Assembly: GCA_012934845.2 (NCBI GenBank)
Contig: WNNJ02001939.1
Coordinates: forward strand, 1 to 64,000
Direction: 5' to 3'
Source of the DNA: Pomphorhynchus laevis
Lineage: Eukaryota > Acanthocephala > Palaeacanthocephala > Echinorhynchida > Pomphorhynchidae
Length of the DNA stretch: 64,000 nt
Part shown: positions 45,085 to 55,835 of the stretch, piece after piece
How positions within the stretch are numbered: position 1 is the stretch's first letter
Layout of the letters: each line of letters opens with the position of its first letter
Translations under genes and position numbers: made by a program
Notes under the pieces: generated by a model
What the model was told of the DNA's origin: nothing
The model's input: the letters and a program-made list of their open reading frames with translations, nothing else
Databases searched by the model: none

Positions 45085-45433
45085 TGTATGATCGCATCTG
45101 TTACAGATCCCGGATCGCAGCTTAATCATGTCTCATATATATATTCATTAATGAAAATCACCAGCTGGGATCCTTTTTAGAATTCAAAGTGGTATATTTT
45201 AGTTTTGTATATGAGTTTTACACAATCGTAGAATGTGTAAAACTGTGCTCCGGGAGCTAATAAGCTTCAGTTTCATAATCGTAGATTTTGCCAAAAACCT
45301 ACGATTTTTTAGTGCGAAAAATCGCTTGAAACTGTGGTCCAGGAGTTAAAACTAGCTACGATTGATTTTTAATCCATATTTGCTGCTAAATAACTGGACT
45401 TCGATCATCAGCTCCATCAGTCTAATGTATCAC

Positions 45434-45475
45434 TCCGAGACGCTTCGAACCACCCAGCAGTCATCGTCAGTCGGA
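45434..45475 (-). ncRNA. Degenerate hammerhead (family C)
   Basis: Stem I TCCGA/TCGGA is intact. The core is CTGACGA (U7 to C), followed by a TGACTGCTGGGTGG stem II region. GAAG stands for GAAA, and the GTC triplet is intact. Probably weak or inactive. Confidence 0.5.
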
Positions 45476-45823
45476 TGAAGTGGTTAGGGTGCGTTTCGAC
45501 TGCTTTTGTGATAACTGTAAAGACACCAGCAATTCATCACGATGCTAGACGAAACTCAGGTGCATAAAGCGTTTTTACTGGCTTGTTGCATGTGTGAACC
45601 TTCTAGTTATTCTTTATAAGGTACAAATGTGTATTCGTTGGTTACGATGGCACTGAAATACTAAAAGGATTCTGAACGAAATGTGTTTTTTATAAATTGT
45701 TAGTGCGGAAAATCGCTTAAAACTGTGGTCCAGAAGCCAAAACTGGCTACGATTGAGTTTTAATCATTATTTGTGCTAAATAACTGGACTTCGATCATCA
45801 GCTCAATCAGTCTAATGTATCAC

Positions 45824-45865
45824 TCCAAGACGCTCCTAACCACCCAGCAGTCATCATCAGTCGGA
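45824..45865 (-). ncRNA. Degenerate hammerhead (family C)
   Basis: The core CTGATGA (45860-45854) and stem II TGACT/GGTTA are intact, stem I TCCGA/TTGGA is intact with one wobble, and the GTC triplet is intact. GAAA reads GGAG, an expected null change. Confidence 0.55.
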
Positions 45866-45939
45866 TGAAGTGGTTAGGGTGCGTTTCGACTGCATTTGTG
45901 ATAACTGTAAAGACACCAGCAATTCCTCACCGGACCAGT

Positions 45940-47037
45940 GAAATCCAATAAAACCTATTTTTATTACATAAAAATCCAATAAAACCTAGGTTCATATGTA
46001 GTGCGTTTAAATGTACATTAAAACCACTTTTTGTCTATATGAATAAAATACTTAAAGTAATTAAATCACACTTTAAAAAATATTGCAAGGTAATCGAAAT
46101 TGATACTGGTATAAAACACTATTTCAGTATTAATTCTACAAAAGAATTTTTAGAACAGACAAAAGGAATAAATTTTCAAAATATAAATACATACGATTTT
46201 AGTACTCTTTATTCAAATCTAGGTTTAGTAGATATTAAAGAAGCGTTAGTAAAATTAATTAATCTTATATTCGGAAAAAGATATACATATATATGTTATA
46301 ATAATTATAACGCCTATCTAACAAAAATTAAACCATCAAATAAATATAAATATATGGATAAAATTGAATTAATAGAATCCTTAAATATTTTGATAAATCA
46401 AAATTATTTAAAAGTAGGGACATCTATATTTAGACAAGTAAAAGGTGTTCCAATGGGTGGTAATAGTAGCCCAATTATAGCTGACTTGTTTTTAAGCTTT
46501 ATAGAATATGAATTTGTTCATAACTGTGTAAAAGCTAAATCTAAACAATATAAATATATGAAATATATGTTTCGATACATTGATGATATATGTGTATTTA
46601 ATTCTAATAATTTTTATTCAATTAGTGAGCACATTTATCCAGAAATCCTTATTCTTAACAAAACCAATATTAATGATAAAGAAGGTGTATATCTAGATAT
46701 GAACATTAAATTAACATTAACTAAAACTACTATTAATTTATATCGTAAAGATGACATATTTAAATTTACAAGAAACATATTTTGCATGAGCATTCATGCA
46801 TACCATATAATATAAATATAATACATTAAATAATGAAATTTTAAGAATTGCAACAATATGTAATGATATTGGCTTTCTTAAAAATCATTTAAATAATTTA
46901 ATAGATACATATTTTAAACTAGGTTACTATAAAAATAACATCAAGCAGAAAATAGTAAAATATATAAATCAACACAATAATATAAAGAATAAATTTAAAC
47001 TCTTAAGTGGCAAATTTTTATGGATGGATAATAAATA
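45940..47037 (+). pseudogene. PLE-2 copy 2: reverse transcriptase, 5'-truncated
   Basis: Open for 258 codons (46039-46815), then shifted by an indel near 46785 and finished in another frame to LLSGKFLWMDNK at 47037. RT motifs: palm A as TYDFSTLYSNLGLVDI (catalytic Asp), FRQVKGVPMGGNSSPIIADL (motif B), MFRYIDDICVFN (motif C, YIDD) and GVYLDMNIKL. These are PLE-type: 'DFSTLY.N(I/L)' and 'G(I/V)PMG' are diagnostic. No GIY-YIG follows before the stop, unlike PLE-1. All catalytic residues are present, so only the frameshift and missing N-terminus block function. It is preceded directly by HHR family C units. Confidence 0.88.
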
Positions 47038-47077
47038 ATATACTTTGTATTAGAATAATATACTAGATAGTTATTTC

Positions 47078-47180
47078 AGAGGAAATACATCATTAGCATG
47101 TATTTGGCCCTGCTGCTATGTTGGGTAGAGGAGTTAGGGGCCGAAACCTGATAGCATAGCAGTTCCTCCTGATGACCTCT
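47078..47180 (+). ncRNA. PLE-2 tail: three-way-junction RNA, HHR type II-like
   Basis: Forty nt after the PLE-2 stop. Outer stem AGAGG (47078-47082) with CCTCT (47176-47180). Hairpin 1 is AAATACAT...ATGTATTT. Hairpin 2 is CTGCTATG...CATAGCAG with a long loop. CTGATGA sits immediately before the outer 3' strand and GGAAA immediately after the outer 5' strand. This is the strand order of a hammerhead opened at stem II. It is non-canonical: G12 is used in the outer stem or the 10.1-11.1 pair is lost. The same fold recurs in four other copies (22465-22558, 49050-49150, 54757-54847, and a truncated one from 58599). Confidence 0.55.
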
Positions 47181-47439
47181 AATTCTTATTCTGATACAAC
47201 GTCTGTTATTTATTAGTCAATTCATAAAAATGACGTTTATTTTAAATTTTATTTTTTAACTTGATTAAAATTATAGAAAATCTAAAAACAATTATTAATT
47301 TTATTATTTAATTATTAAATTTTGATTTAGCATTATTATGTTTTGTTTATTTTATAATTATATTAAATACGTAGACTCAGTTAGCTGATTTAATTGATTA
47401 AATTGGTCAAGCGGACCATGCTTGGTTAAATTCAAAAGT

Positions 47440-47740
47440 GTACCGAATAAAGCTAGATAAGCTCTGAAACGGGTCCAGCATCTTTTATTTAGTAAGAAGG
47501 CACATGTACGCCTCTAGGGTATCTTGGCAATCTCGTGATTAGTCTTTTTTCTAGAGGCCATCCCGCCGAGCAAAGAACTGGGTTTCTTAAGCTCCTTGTC
47601 TCGAGATTACCTACCATAGTACTCCTCGACTGAACCCTCAGGTGTATGAGATACCCTGAATGGTTCAAACGGCAGGCGACACACTAATGTAAGCTGAAGG
47701 GATCTGATCCCATTTTTCCGTCATTATAAGAAGACGACAT
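47440..47740 (+). mobile_element. LINE-A 3' fragment (5'-truncated insertion)
   Basis: Matches only the end of LINE-A ORF2 and the 3' UTR: AAACGGGTCCAGCATCTTTT, GTACGCCTCTAGGGTATCTT, GAGCAAAGAACTGGGTTTCT and the terminal GATCTGATCCCATTTTTCCG. A typical severely 5'-truncated LINE insertion. Confidence 0.8.
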
Positions 47741-48150
47741 AGAAGCAAAATTATATACATTTTATAGCACTTTTTTCAATCTTCATCATATGTTATCCCT
47801 ATTTTTACACATGGAGCTTTTGTATTTAATAAAATCCTTTATTTATTTAAACCTTGCTTTTACATAGACTCAAATGTGAAATGTAAAATAACGGTTCGAA
47901 CAAGTTAATCAAAAATGTATATTTCAACCTGCAGTGTAATTTTGAATCCGCATTGCCGTATGTATTATGCTTATACGACATAACATATTAAGCCTTTTTA
48001 ATTTTGATACACTTAACAAAAATATCAATTTGATCATCTTAGCTAACTGATCTTAAGCATTAATCGCAGTACAATTTAAGTAAAGCTAGATACAACAACA
48101 GGGAATTCGCATGTGATATATCGCTTTTGTTATAACAATATTTTTATATT
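47741..48150. other. Intergenic, nothing recognised
   Basis: No supported feature. Confidence 0.5.
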
Positions 48151-48155
48151 AAACA

Positions 48156-48280
48156 GGGCATTTAAACATCGAGAGAAAATAAATTAAAGATTATTACTCA
48201 CAAATGTGCGACTATTGCAATAGTCGAAAATTTGTGAGTTATAATATTAAATTTATTTTCTCTATCGGTTTAAATGCCTT
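48156..48280. repeat. Inverted repeat, about 60-bp arms, no spacer
   Basis: Arms read GGCATTTAAAC...GAGAGAAAATAAATT and back, with the axis at 48217/48218 (GACTATTG|CAATAGTC). A few mismatches and small indels show it is older than the 44849-45084 palindrome. Confidence 0.85.
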
Positions 48281-49015
48281 ATACAACAAAGGAGCACATC
48301 GAACGTATCATTAAACAAATTTTTTGATGTTGATATACAAACGTTGGTATGTAATGCTAGAGTAATTTGACTCGAATTATAAAAATATAAAAGATCATAA
48401 ATGGATACAAACGACTGTAACTGAGCTTGCTTAAATCGTAAGATCATTAACATATCTTAATTTTTTAATATTCAAAAGGTGCTTCTTCAATTCTTAAAGA
48501 TGTAATCTGTATTTTATACTAAATCTAAAATAAAGATAATTAATTATAAATAATAAATGATTAAATAAGATTTTGTACAATTTATATTTATATAACGATA
48601 TAATTTATAATTAAAATTTAAAATAAAAGTCAATTTTTGTAAATTCAAAATCAATTTTATATAATAAATGGCAATATTTTATACCATACAAATTAAAAAT
48701 AAAGATAATAATAAATAATAAATAAGTATATATAAGATTTTATACAATTAATATTCATATAACGATAAAATTTAATTAAAATTTCAAATATAAATCAAAG
48801 TTAAGATTTAAGTTGTTTTAATTACAGCATTAACATATAAGTTTAAAATTATCTTGATAAGCTAACTGAGTCTACTTATTTTATATTAATTAATAAAAAA
48901 TAATGCTAAATAAAATTTAAATAAATTATAAATAATTGTTATATAATAATATTTCATATAACTTATATCAAGTTAAAATTGAAATTTAAAATAAGTAATT
49001 TTTTACGAATTGGAT
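48281..49015. other. AT-rich intergenic, nothing recognised
   Basis: Parts near 48540-48960 resemble the AT-rich trailer of PLE-2 tails (TTAATTAAAATTT, GTTATATAA), but too weakly to annotate separately. Confidence 0.4.
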
Positions 49016-49019
49016 AATA

Positions 49020-49330
49020 AGTAACAGACGATGCATCATAATAAGGATTAGAGGGCATCAGGATGAACTGCTATGTTATCAGTTTCATCCACTATTCCTC
49101 GACCCAACATTGCAGCTGGGCCGAATACATGCTAAAGACGTATTTCCTCTAATGAAATGTTATTATCAAGTGTATCTTATTCTAATACAGAGTATATTAT
49201 TTATTATCCATTTCTAAACATTTTCCACACGAGAATTTAAATTTATTTTTATCATATTTTGTTGATTTATTTTTTGTAAATTTAATATTTTAATAATATT
49301 GTGTTGATTTATACTTCTCTAGAATTTATA
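49020..49330 (-). mobile_element. PLE-2 3' end with tail fold
   Basis: Minus-strand copy of the RT C-terminus (about 49330-49200, reading towards CTCGTGTGGAAAATGTTT) followed by the three-way-junction tail at 49150-49050. In this copy CTGATGC replaces CTGATGA. Confidence 0.7.
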
Positions 49331-49557
49331 ATTAAAATTTAAAATAAAAATCAATTTTTATGAATTGAATAATAAAATAATAATGATTGATGTTTACTCA
49401 ATTACAATGAATTAAAATAAAAATTTTTATTTTATTAAAAATAAAAAATTATTTTATTATTCAAAAATATTTATTGCTCAGTATTCAAATCAATTAAAAT
49501 TAAACATAAATTCTCGAAATTATTATTATTTAGTAAAATACTAATTATTAAATTAGT

Positions 49558-49583
49558 ATTTCGATAGCTTCTGCTATCATCAT
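49558..49583 (-). other. HHR-derived hairpin (family D)
   Basis: Minus strand ATGATGATAGC, AGAA, GCTATC, GAAAT. A perfect 6-bp stem II lies between a TGATGAT core-like block and GAAA. The same motif occurs at 54228-54256. Confidence 0.45.
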
Positions 49584-49586
49584 GAT

Positions 49587-49614
49587 TACAATGAAATGTT
49601 CACATTTCATTGTA
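49587..49614. repeat. Perfect fold-back, 12-bp arms, 4-nt loop
   Basis: TACAATGAAATG, TTCA, then its exact reverse complement, directly beside the family D hairpin. Confidence 0.9.
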
Positions 49615-49954
49615 TAAATTCTAATAATGTTCAAATTCTAATAATGTTCATTATTAGAATTTATTCATACGCTAAATTCTAAGAATTTTCGAATCCAGTG
49701 GTGCATTTCTCCTAAATCTGACATGGGTATATATTTTCTCGATGTCTTGGTTAAGCCAATTAATTCTTCTATACTTCAAATTGGTGTCTATCAAAAAATT
49801 GGTACAGAGCCTGATATAGTTTCGTAGACCTCGAATGTTCTAATTAAATGGCTGATTTCAGCTGCTACGTCACGTTACATACTTTGCAGACTTGTCTGTT
49901 CTAACTATCACTTATTTTGTGTAAAGTTAAAAGTTAAGTTATAACCTTAAAAGT

Positions 49955-50125
49955 TAAGGTTGAAATCAGATTTATTATAAATAATATTAGGTTCTTTTCG
50001 GATAAATGCATATATTTTATCATTTGAAAGTAACTTGTTATCTCGCATTATTCAAAAAGCGTATTTTATCCGAAAAGAACCTAATTTAATGCTTAATAAT
50101 AAATCTAATTTCGACCATAAATTAT
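49955..50125. repeat. Inverted repeat with about 55-bp arms
   Basis: AGGTTCTTTTCGGATAAA in the left arm and its reverse complement in the right arm, with flanking GAAATTAGATTTATTAT also mirrored. Spacer about 40 bp. No ORF. Confidence 0.8.
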
Positions 50126-50159
50126 AATTAATAATTCTAATATTACATTATTTTAATTT

Positions 50160-53100
50160 TTCAATTTGTTTGTCTTCTCATCGTTCTAAGATTTTGTTTA
50201 GATTAAATTATAATTAATTACTCTATTATATGAATTTATTAATCAATTCGCATGTTTTTATCACTTCTTTTATGATTTTGCTTTTATTTTATGATTTTGT
50301 TTTTTGTTTTTTCTTTTTGTTTACTTTAAAATGTGTGTTGTTCAATTTTGTGCGTTCATTTTCATTGCGATACTGATTGTCAGTGGCAATTATAGGAGGA
50401 TCAAAGCGCTCAATGGAAACAATTATTCTTACTGCAGATAAAGAGGCAAGTGGTGTTTCTCAGTTTTTGGTCTCGAGCACGGAGGGAGAACTACTTCCTG
50501 TGCCAAAATGAGTAAACCTTGCTGTAGTTAAACTTCTACAACCTTTCGAAAGACCTTTTTAATAAGTTCCTGAGAGAGTTCACTTTTGCTTACAAAAATA
50601 GAATTTTATTTAATTTAATAAGATATTTTGAGTATGAGGTTCGCATTTGCTTCTGCGACTCCGACATCGCAGCAGCCTATTTGGAATATTTCGAGAAGAA
50701 CTTAACAGATTACGGAACGAAAATTTTCAAGCCTATTCAGGCTTCTTTAAAAATAAACAATTTTCCGCACTTCATGTCAGAGGATCTAGAATTTACTTAT
50801 AAAGTACATAATATACATTCAATCACGGACAAAAACGGCCTACCATTACCAATTACCTTTTGCTAAACGTCGGTTGACCAGGCTGAACGCCTATCAAACA
50901 ATTCTTGTAACCCCTTTCTGGGACACAATCTGTCATTCACCCTTATAGATTCCGATCACCTAACGTACACCCCCCATTGTAATGGATGTCATCAATGGGG
51001 GTAATGCGCGTCTAATTGCGATCGGCCCCGGACATGTGGGGTCGGCGGATCATCTGATGTTCATTCGGGGAAAGTGTGTATTGCCTCCCCATTCTTCTAA
51101 CTCCGGTGGTGAACATCCTTCTTGGTCCAGAAAATGTAGCTACTTTAACGACTACAAGAAGCGGCATTGTGGATCACTTTGCAGAATGGACAACCTCGCT
51201 GATGGCGGCTCGGCCAATAGATCTACCGATATTACAATGATAAACTCTGATATCATTAAGCTTATAGATGCTAGTCACCAGGCCAATATGAACGAGTTGC
51301 GAACTTTAACTCAATACCTTGTGGCATAGTTTGAGGATTTACGTTCTCCTCCAACGACGAATATTACGACGTACTCAAAGAAAGCATCGTCCTCAAAAAA
51401 TGAAATGCTTCTAAACAGAGTCTAAACTCTTTAAAGTGTCCAAGAAGGTTAATGGCTGGGTAGTAGTGGCAGCCTCCTTGTAAAATGAAGATAAAGCCGG
51501 TGGGCAAATCACTTCTAGTTTGAATGGATGTGGGAAGGGCAGTCTTCCCACCTCTGGTCTGGACTTGAGAGGGCATCCCACTCCAGCTGACCTAACACAA
51601 TGGGAAGTAATCAAGATCCTTTTTCACTGAATATCCTTTAGTGGAATTTGGAAGGTGCTTCTGCCCTTAGCCTTCTATCTGGTAGAGATGCATATGTTAT
51701 AGTCCTTCAGGAGACGCGGTCTATCCGTCTCCACCAGGATATTACTCGATTTATCCCTAAGCACATTTACACCCACTTTATTCCGTACGTAACCCTTCAT
51801 CACTCCTCTTCATCTCAAGGTCTTTTAACCTTAGTTAAATGCTCCTTAAGATCATCCCTTCTTTTAAACTATTCTTGTCTAGCCCTGTTTTGTTTAGCTA
51901 TATCACATTGTAAGAACGGTAAACGTGTCAGTATAGCCAATATCTATATCAGGCCATTGGAAATTCACAAGAACCGTAGGCTCTTGGATCGTATCTTGGG
52001 TAGTGGCCATGACTTGTTACTCGGTGACTTCAACTATATAACTAGGCGTTGGATTAATGCAGCACTCCGCAGAAACAGGAACGACTACCTTTTTCACAAA
52101 CCACCGTCCCCCACCTTTCATTGTACAACAACCAATTCTCTCATCGACATTTTACCGCTTCATAAGATGTGGTTGTTGAAACCTATTTACTCTGAGTAGT
52201 CGCGCCAACAACATACCACCTCTCATGACTTAATTTGATGGCAGCTAGAAGAAGATACGTTGCTTAGAAGGAGGTTTCACTGTGATCCCATCAGAATTGC
52301 CTTCTTTCAGGCAGCTCTCCAACTCTTCCACAGAATACGAATTGAGAGTTTGACCGAATTTAATTCCTACATCTCATCACAAGCTACCGCGTTTCTATCG
52401 ACTACCTATTAAGGTCTAATATACAAACCCACTCCCCAAAACTCAAGGTCCTAGCTAAAACGTTACACCTTTCCAATCTATCTGTTTCCACCAGACAGGT
52501 CCTCTCGAATGAATACTGGACATTTAGATATAAATTCCAGCTGAGTATGGATAAGGCGAGCGTTGCTCACCCTAACCCTTCTCAGTCTTCTTATTGGAGG
52601 ATATTCAAAAAGGAGAAGTTTGTCTGCTGGAAGGATAGAGCGTTGAGTTAGATCGGTTGCATAGGCCTTGACAAAGCTTTGGAGGAGTCACTATCCTTAC
52701 ATAATTACGAAGCCACTCAATCTCCCCAAGCATTCCGCCCTGGGGTGACTTCAGGTGTAGGGATCTATCTGTTCCAGATATCCTAAACTCTTGGGGGTAC
52801 CTTCAAACCCAACGCGCCACAATCCATTCTCGTCTGTCAGCTCTTGAAATGCAGTCAGAGAAAGGAAGTCGCAATCAAAATATTATTAGCCTCCACGCCT
52901 GATGTTGCTGACATCAACATCAGCCGTCGAGTTTTTTACCTAAAAAGATATTAATCACTTGTCCTTAAAATCTGCGGCCAATCTTCATTCAAAACACCAT
53001 CTCAATCTACCAAAAGGCGCTTGCGCGTAGAATCTGCGATCATTTATGTAGGCGTAATTTGATCCCATCTAGTTTCATGGGTTAGTCAAAGGGCGTTTGG

Positions 53101-54085
53101 TCCATTCAGCAATTGGTGAAGTGTATCAGTTTTGTCAGGATAACAGTCATCAGCTTGTTGTGGCTGTTTTTCTCGATTTTTTAGCTGCATTTGGCCGGAT
53201 CTCTATTCCCTTCGTTATCTTCTCTATCAGGTCCATCATGTTGCTTGCGAGAATTGTTAAAAGGGTGGAGATTTTGCTGTACACCATGCGGTTCTTTTAT
53301 TAAGACGACCATGATGCACGTAAGTTTTACCATATTACAGGTGTGCCTCAAAACTCCCCACTCCCCTATCTTGTACTTTGCTGCCTCCATTGTTCTATTC
53401 AAGGCATTTAAACGTGATCAACATCTTATGGTATACGCTGATGATATCACAGCCCTGTTTTCCGAATGTTGGTGCAAAGATGTATTCTCGGACATCAGCC
53501 GTTTCTTTTTAAGATTAAAATATCAGCTCCCCGCTTTCAATATTATTTTAAACTCTAATAACTCACAGGTTGTAGTCTTTTATGGCACCCCTGTCACCAA
53601 AAAGAAGCTTGAGACGCTAGCCCTCTCTGCACTCTTCTCCATTTTGCAGCCTTTACCACTTCTCATCTTCACGAGTCGAGTAAAATATCTGGGGTTTACC
53701 GTTTCGGTGAATTTGTCTGCGAAAGCTAACCTGGATATACTTAAACTTATCCTGAAGAAAGCTAGATGACCCCTAAACGGGTTCAGCATCTGTCATTGGA
53801 TGGGAAAACTCAAGTGCGCCTCTGGAGTACTTGGGCTATCTCGAGATTAGTCTTCTTTTCAAGAGGACGTCTCACAGAGCAAAGACTAAGGTTTCTCAAG
53901 CTCATCATCTCGAGATTACCGACCATAATCCGTCTCGACTGTATTCTTATATGGTGAATGACCTCGAATGATTCAGTTGGAAGGTGGCGATCTTGTGCAA
54001 CCGGAGGGCTCAGATCCCTTTTGACCTGAGGCCGTAATGTTAAGAAGAAAGATAAAGAGAAGGCTAAGACTGGAATGGACAATTG
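50160..54085 (+). mobile_element. LINE-A copy 4, near full length, decayed
   Basis: T-rich 5' region (50160-50400), ORF1 from about 50414, ORF2 from the ATG at 51600, 3' UTR to about 54085. ORF1 keeps SQFLVSSTEGELLPVPK, the AAYLEYFEKNLTDYGTKIF block (50681-50866) and a knuckle remnant (HSSNSGGEHPSWSRKC, 50982-51329) in which Cys-to-Ser changes break the zinc sites. ORF2 endonuclease 51648-52199 keeps VIVLQETRSI and DLLLGDFNYITRRW. RT 53191-53769 keeps LMVYADDITALFSE and RVKYLGFTVSVNLSAKANLD. Motif B is damaged (VCLKTPHSPILYFAASI, with QGSPLS lost). Many stops elsewhere. Confidence 0.88.
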
Positions 54086-54227
54086 ATTTTAATTTCTTAA
54101 TTTTTCTACTTCTATTTTTGTGTTGTCTTTTGTTCGGTATTGTCTTTTTTGAGTATAAATGCGGGGCACATAAATGCTTTTATTTAATTTTAATTTTTTA
54201 TTTAATTTAAACATTTAATTTTAATAG

Positions 54228-54420
54228 TGATGATGATAGCAGGAGCTATCGAAATATATAATTTTTTCAAATAAAGGAAAATTATTTTCTTTGTTTCATT
54301 TAGGCTATATACTAATTTATTGTTTTTAGCTGCTACTATATCATCAGAAACAAAGCATTTTGTTTCTAATGATGTTAGCAGCAACTGGCGAAATTTAAAA
54401 ATAAATTAGTGTTTTGATTG
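54228..54420. repeat. Fold-back pair with HHR-like hairpins (family D)
   Basis: At 54228-54256: TGATGAT, GATAGC, AGGA, GCTATC, GAAAT, with a perfect 6-bp stem. At about 54376-54408 a related TAATGATGTTAGC...GGCGAAATTT block follows. Between them AGAAACAAAGCATTTTGTTTCT is a fold-back. The two blocks are partly mirror images of the intervening TAGCTGCTACTATATCATCAG. Confidence 0.6.
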
Positions 54421-54599
54421 ATCCTGCTCTACTATAATTCTAAATTTAAAACTATGGATCAACATCAGTTATTTTTAAGTGATAAAGTATTTCAGTTGGT
54501 AGAAAATTTAAAACTGAATTAGCTCTGCTCGTAATTCACTTCTATAATACAAATGTACTACCAAATTCTCCGTAAACTGATTCTGATCACCAAATGTTG

Positions 54600-54860
54600 A
54601 CGACATTAAAGCTTTTAAATTATAAATAATAAATAATTGTTATATAATATTTTATATAATTTATATCAAGTTAAAATTGAAAATTGAAATTTAAAATAAA
54701 AGTCAATTTTTATGAATTGACTAATAAATAACAGATGTTGTATCAGAATAAGGATTAGAGATCATCAAGAGGAACTGATATCAGGTATCAGCCCCTAACT
54801 CTTTTATCCAACACATCAGCGGCGCCAAATGCATGCTAATTTCCTCTGTTAAAAATATCT
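54600..54860 (-). repeat. Solo PLE-2 tail
   Basis: AT-rich trailer plus the junction fold (54847-54757); hairpin 1 is shortened and the core reads TTGATGA. Confidence 0.65.
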
Positions 54861-55830
54861 TAACTTTATATCATGCAAAGCCTATTCTAAACTTTAATAT
54901 TTCTTAAGAGACAATAATTAACTCATCATGTTTATTTAAAAAAGTCTATATAAAATATTTTAAAACCAATCATGAAACATAATATAACTTAAATAATTTA
55001 TAAATGAAATTTCAATTGCTATTTCCTGAAATGTTTTCTCATTTTATTGCTAAACTTTTGTCAAATTTTCAGAACAAATATCAGCCCTAATATCATGCTT
55101 GTCCGACGAATTCATCGGTTTAGATTGATTTCATTATACTTTACATTGTATATACACAAAGTACGACTTATTCCCGATATATAATAACCAGAACGACTAA
55201 CATAAAGTGTAACCAAAAGACACTTGTCTATTCTGTCCACTTTCTTATTTAGTTTATTTATATGTGGTGTTTCGGACTTGGAAATTCCATTCCTTATTAG
55301 AGCGAAAGCTTGCTCTGTTGCGAAATTAAGCAAATCTACCATAAGTAGTTTTAACTAAGTTAGTTTCTTAAAAGCAAGTAAAAACTTAAAGTCTATAGAT
55401 TAAATTATTAAATTTCAATCATTTTCTTACAAGCATATTCAAGATAATATTACCAAGATATCATGTTAGTAATTAATTTATAAAGAAAAGATTCGGCATG
55501 TTTACTAAGTTACTTTTAAAGTTGCATTCTTGATTCGCAAATTTGGTTGATACTTAATTTTAAATATATACCATTTTAAAATGATCTTTGTTCTTAAATC
55601 TTATTGAACAATACATACTAAAGGTACTAAGTCTTTAGTTTGCACTATAACATATGTACTATACCTTTATATTATCTAACTTACTATAAAAATAAGATCA
55701 ACAAACCTGTTAGCTATTGCTTACTGTTATGTAAAAGGCTGTACTATTCCGAACAAAAGTAAAAATAAAACAAGCAAAAAAGTAAATCTAGATCGACAGC
55801 ATTCAACTGCTTTATTTAACATTATATCTA
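54861..55830. other. AT-rich intergenic, nothing recognised
   Basis: A 76-codon minus-strand frame at 55112-55342 looks mildly protein-like but has no family match I recognise and no clear splice context. Confidence 0.4.
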
Positions 55831-55835
55831 ACTTT

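Larger units (their letters stand above)
45235..45935 (-). repeat. HHR family C, two tandem units (391-bp period)
   Basis: The block TAGTGCG(A/G)AAAATCGCTT...ACTGTGGTCC recurs at 45310 and 45701. Each unit continues through GCTAAATAACTGGACTTCGA and the hammerhead-like block to GACACCAGCAATTC. The monomer also exists singly at 5720-6075. HHR-like blocks are at 45434-45475 and 45824-45865 on the minus strand. No ORF. The 45235-45300 leader matches 7965-8035. Confidence 0.8.

Noticed and set aside
55112-55342. 76-codon minus-strand ORF
   Set aside because: No family, signal peptide or splice support; AT-rich chance ORFs of this size are expected.
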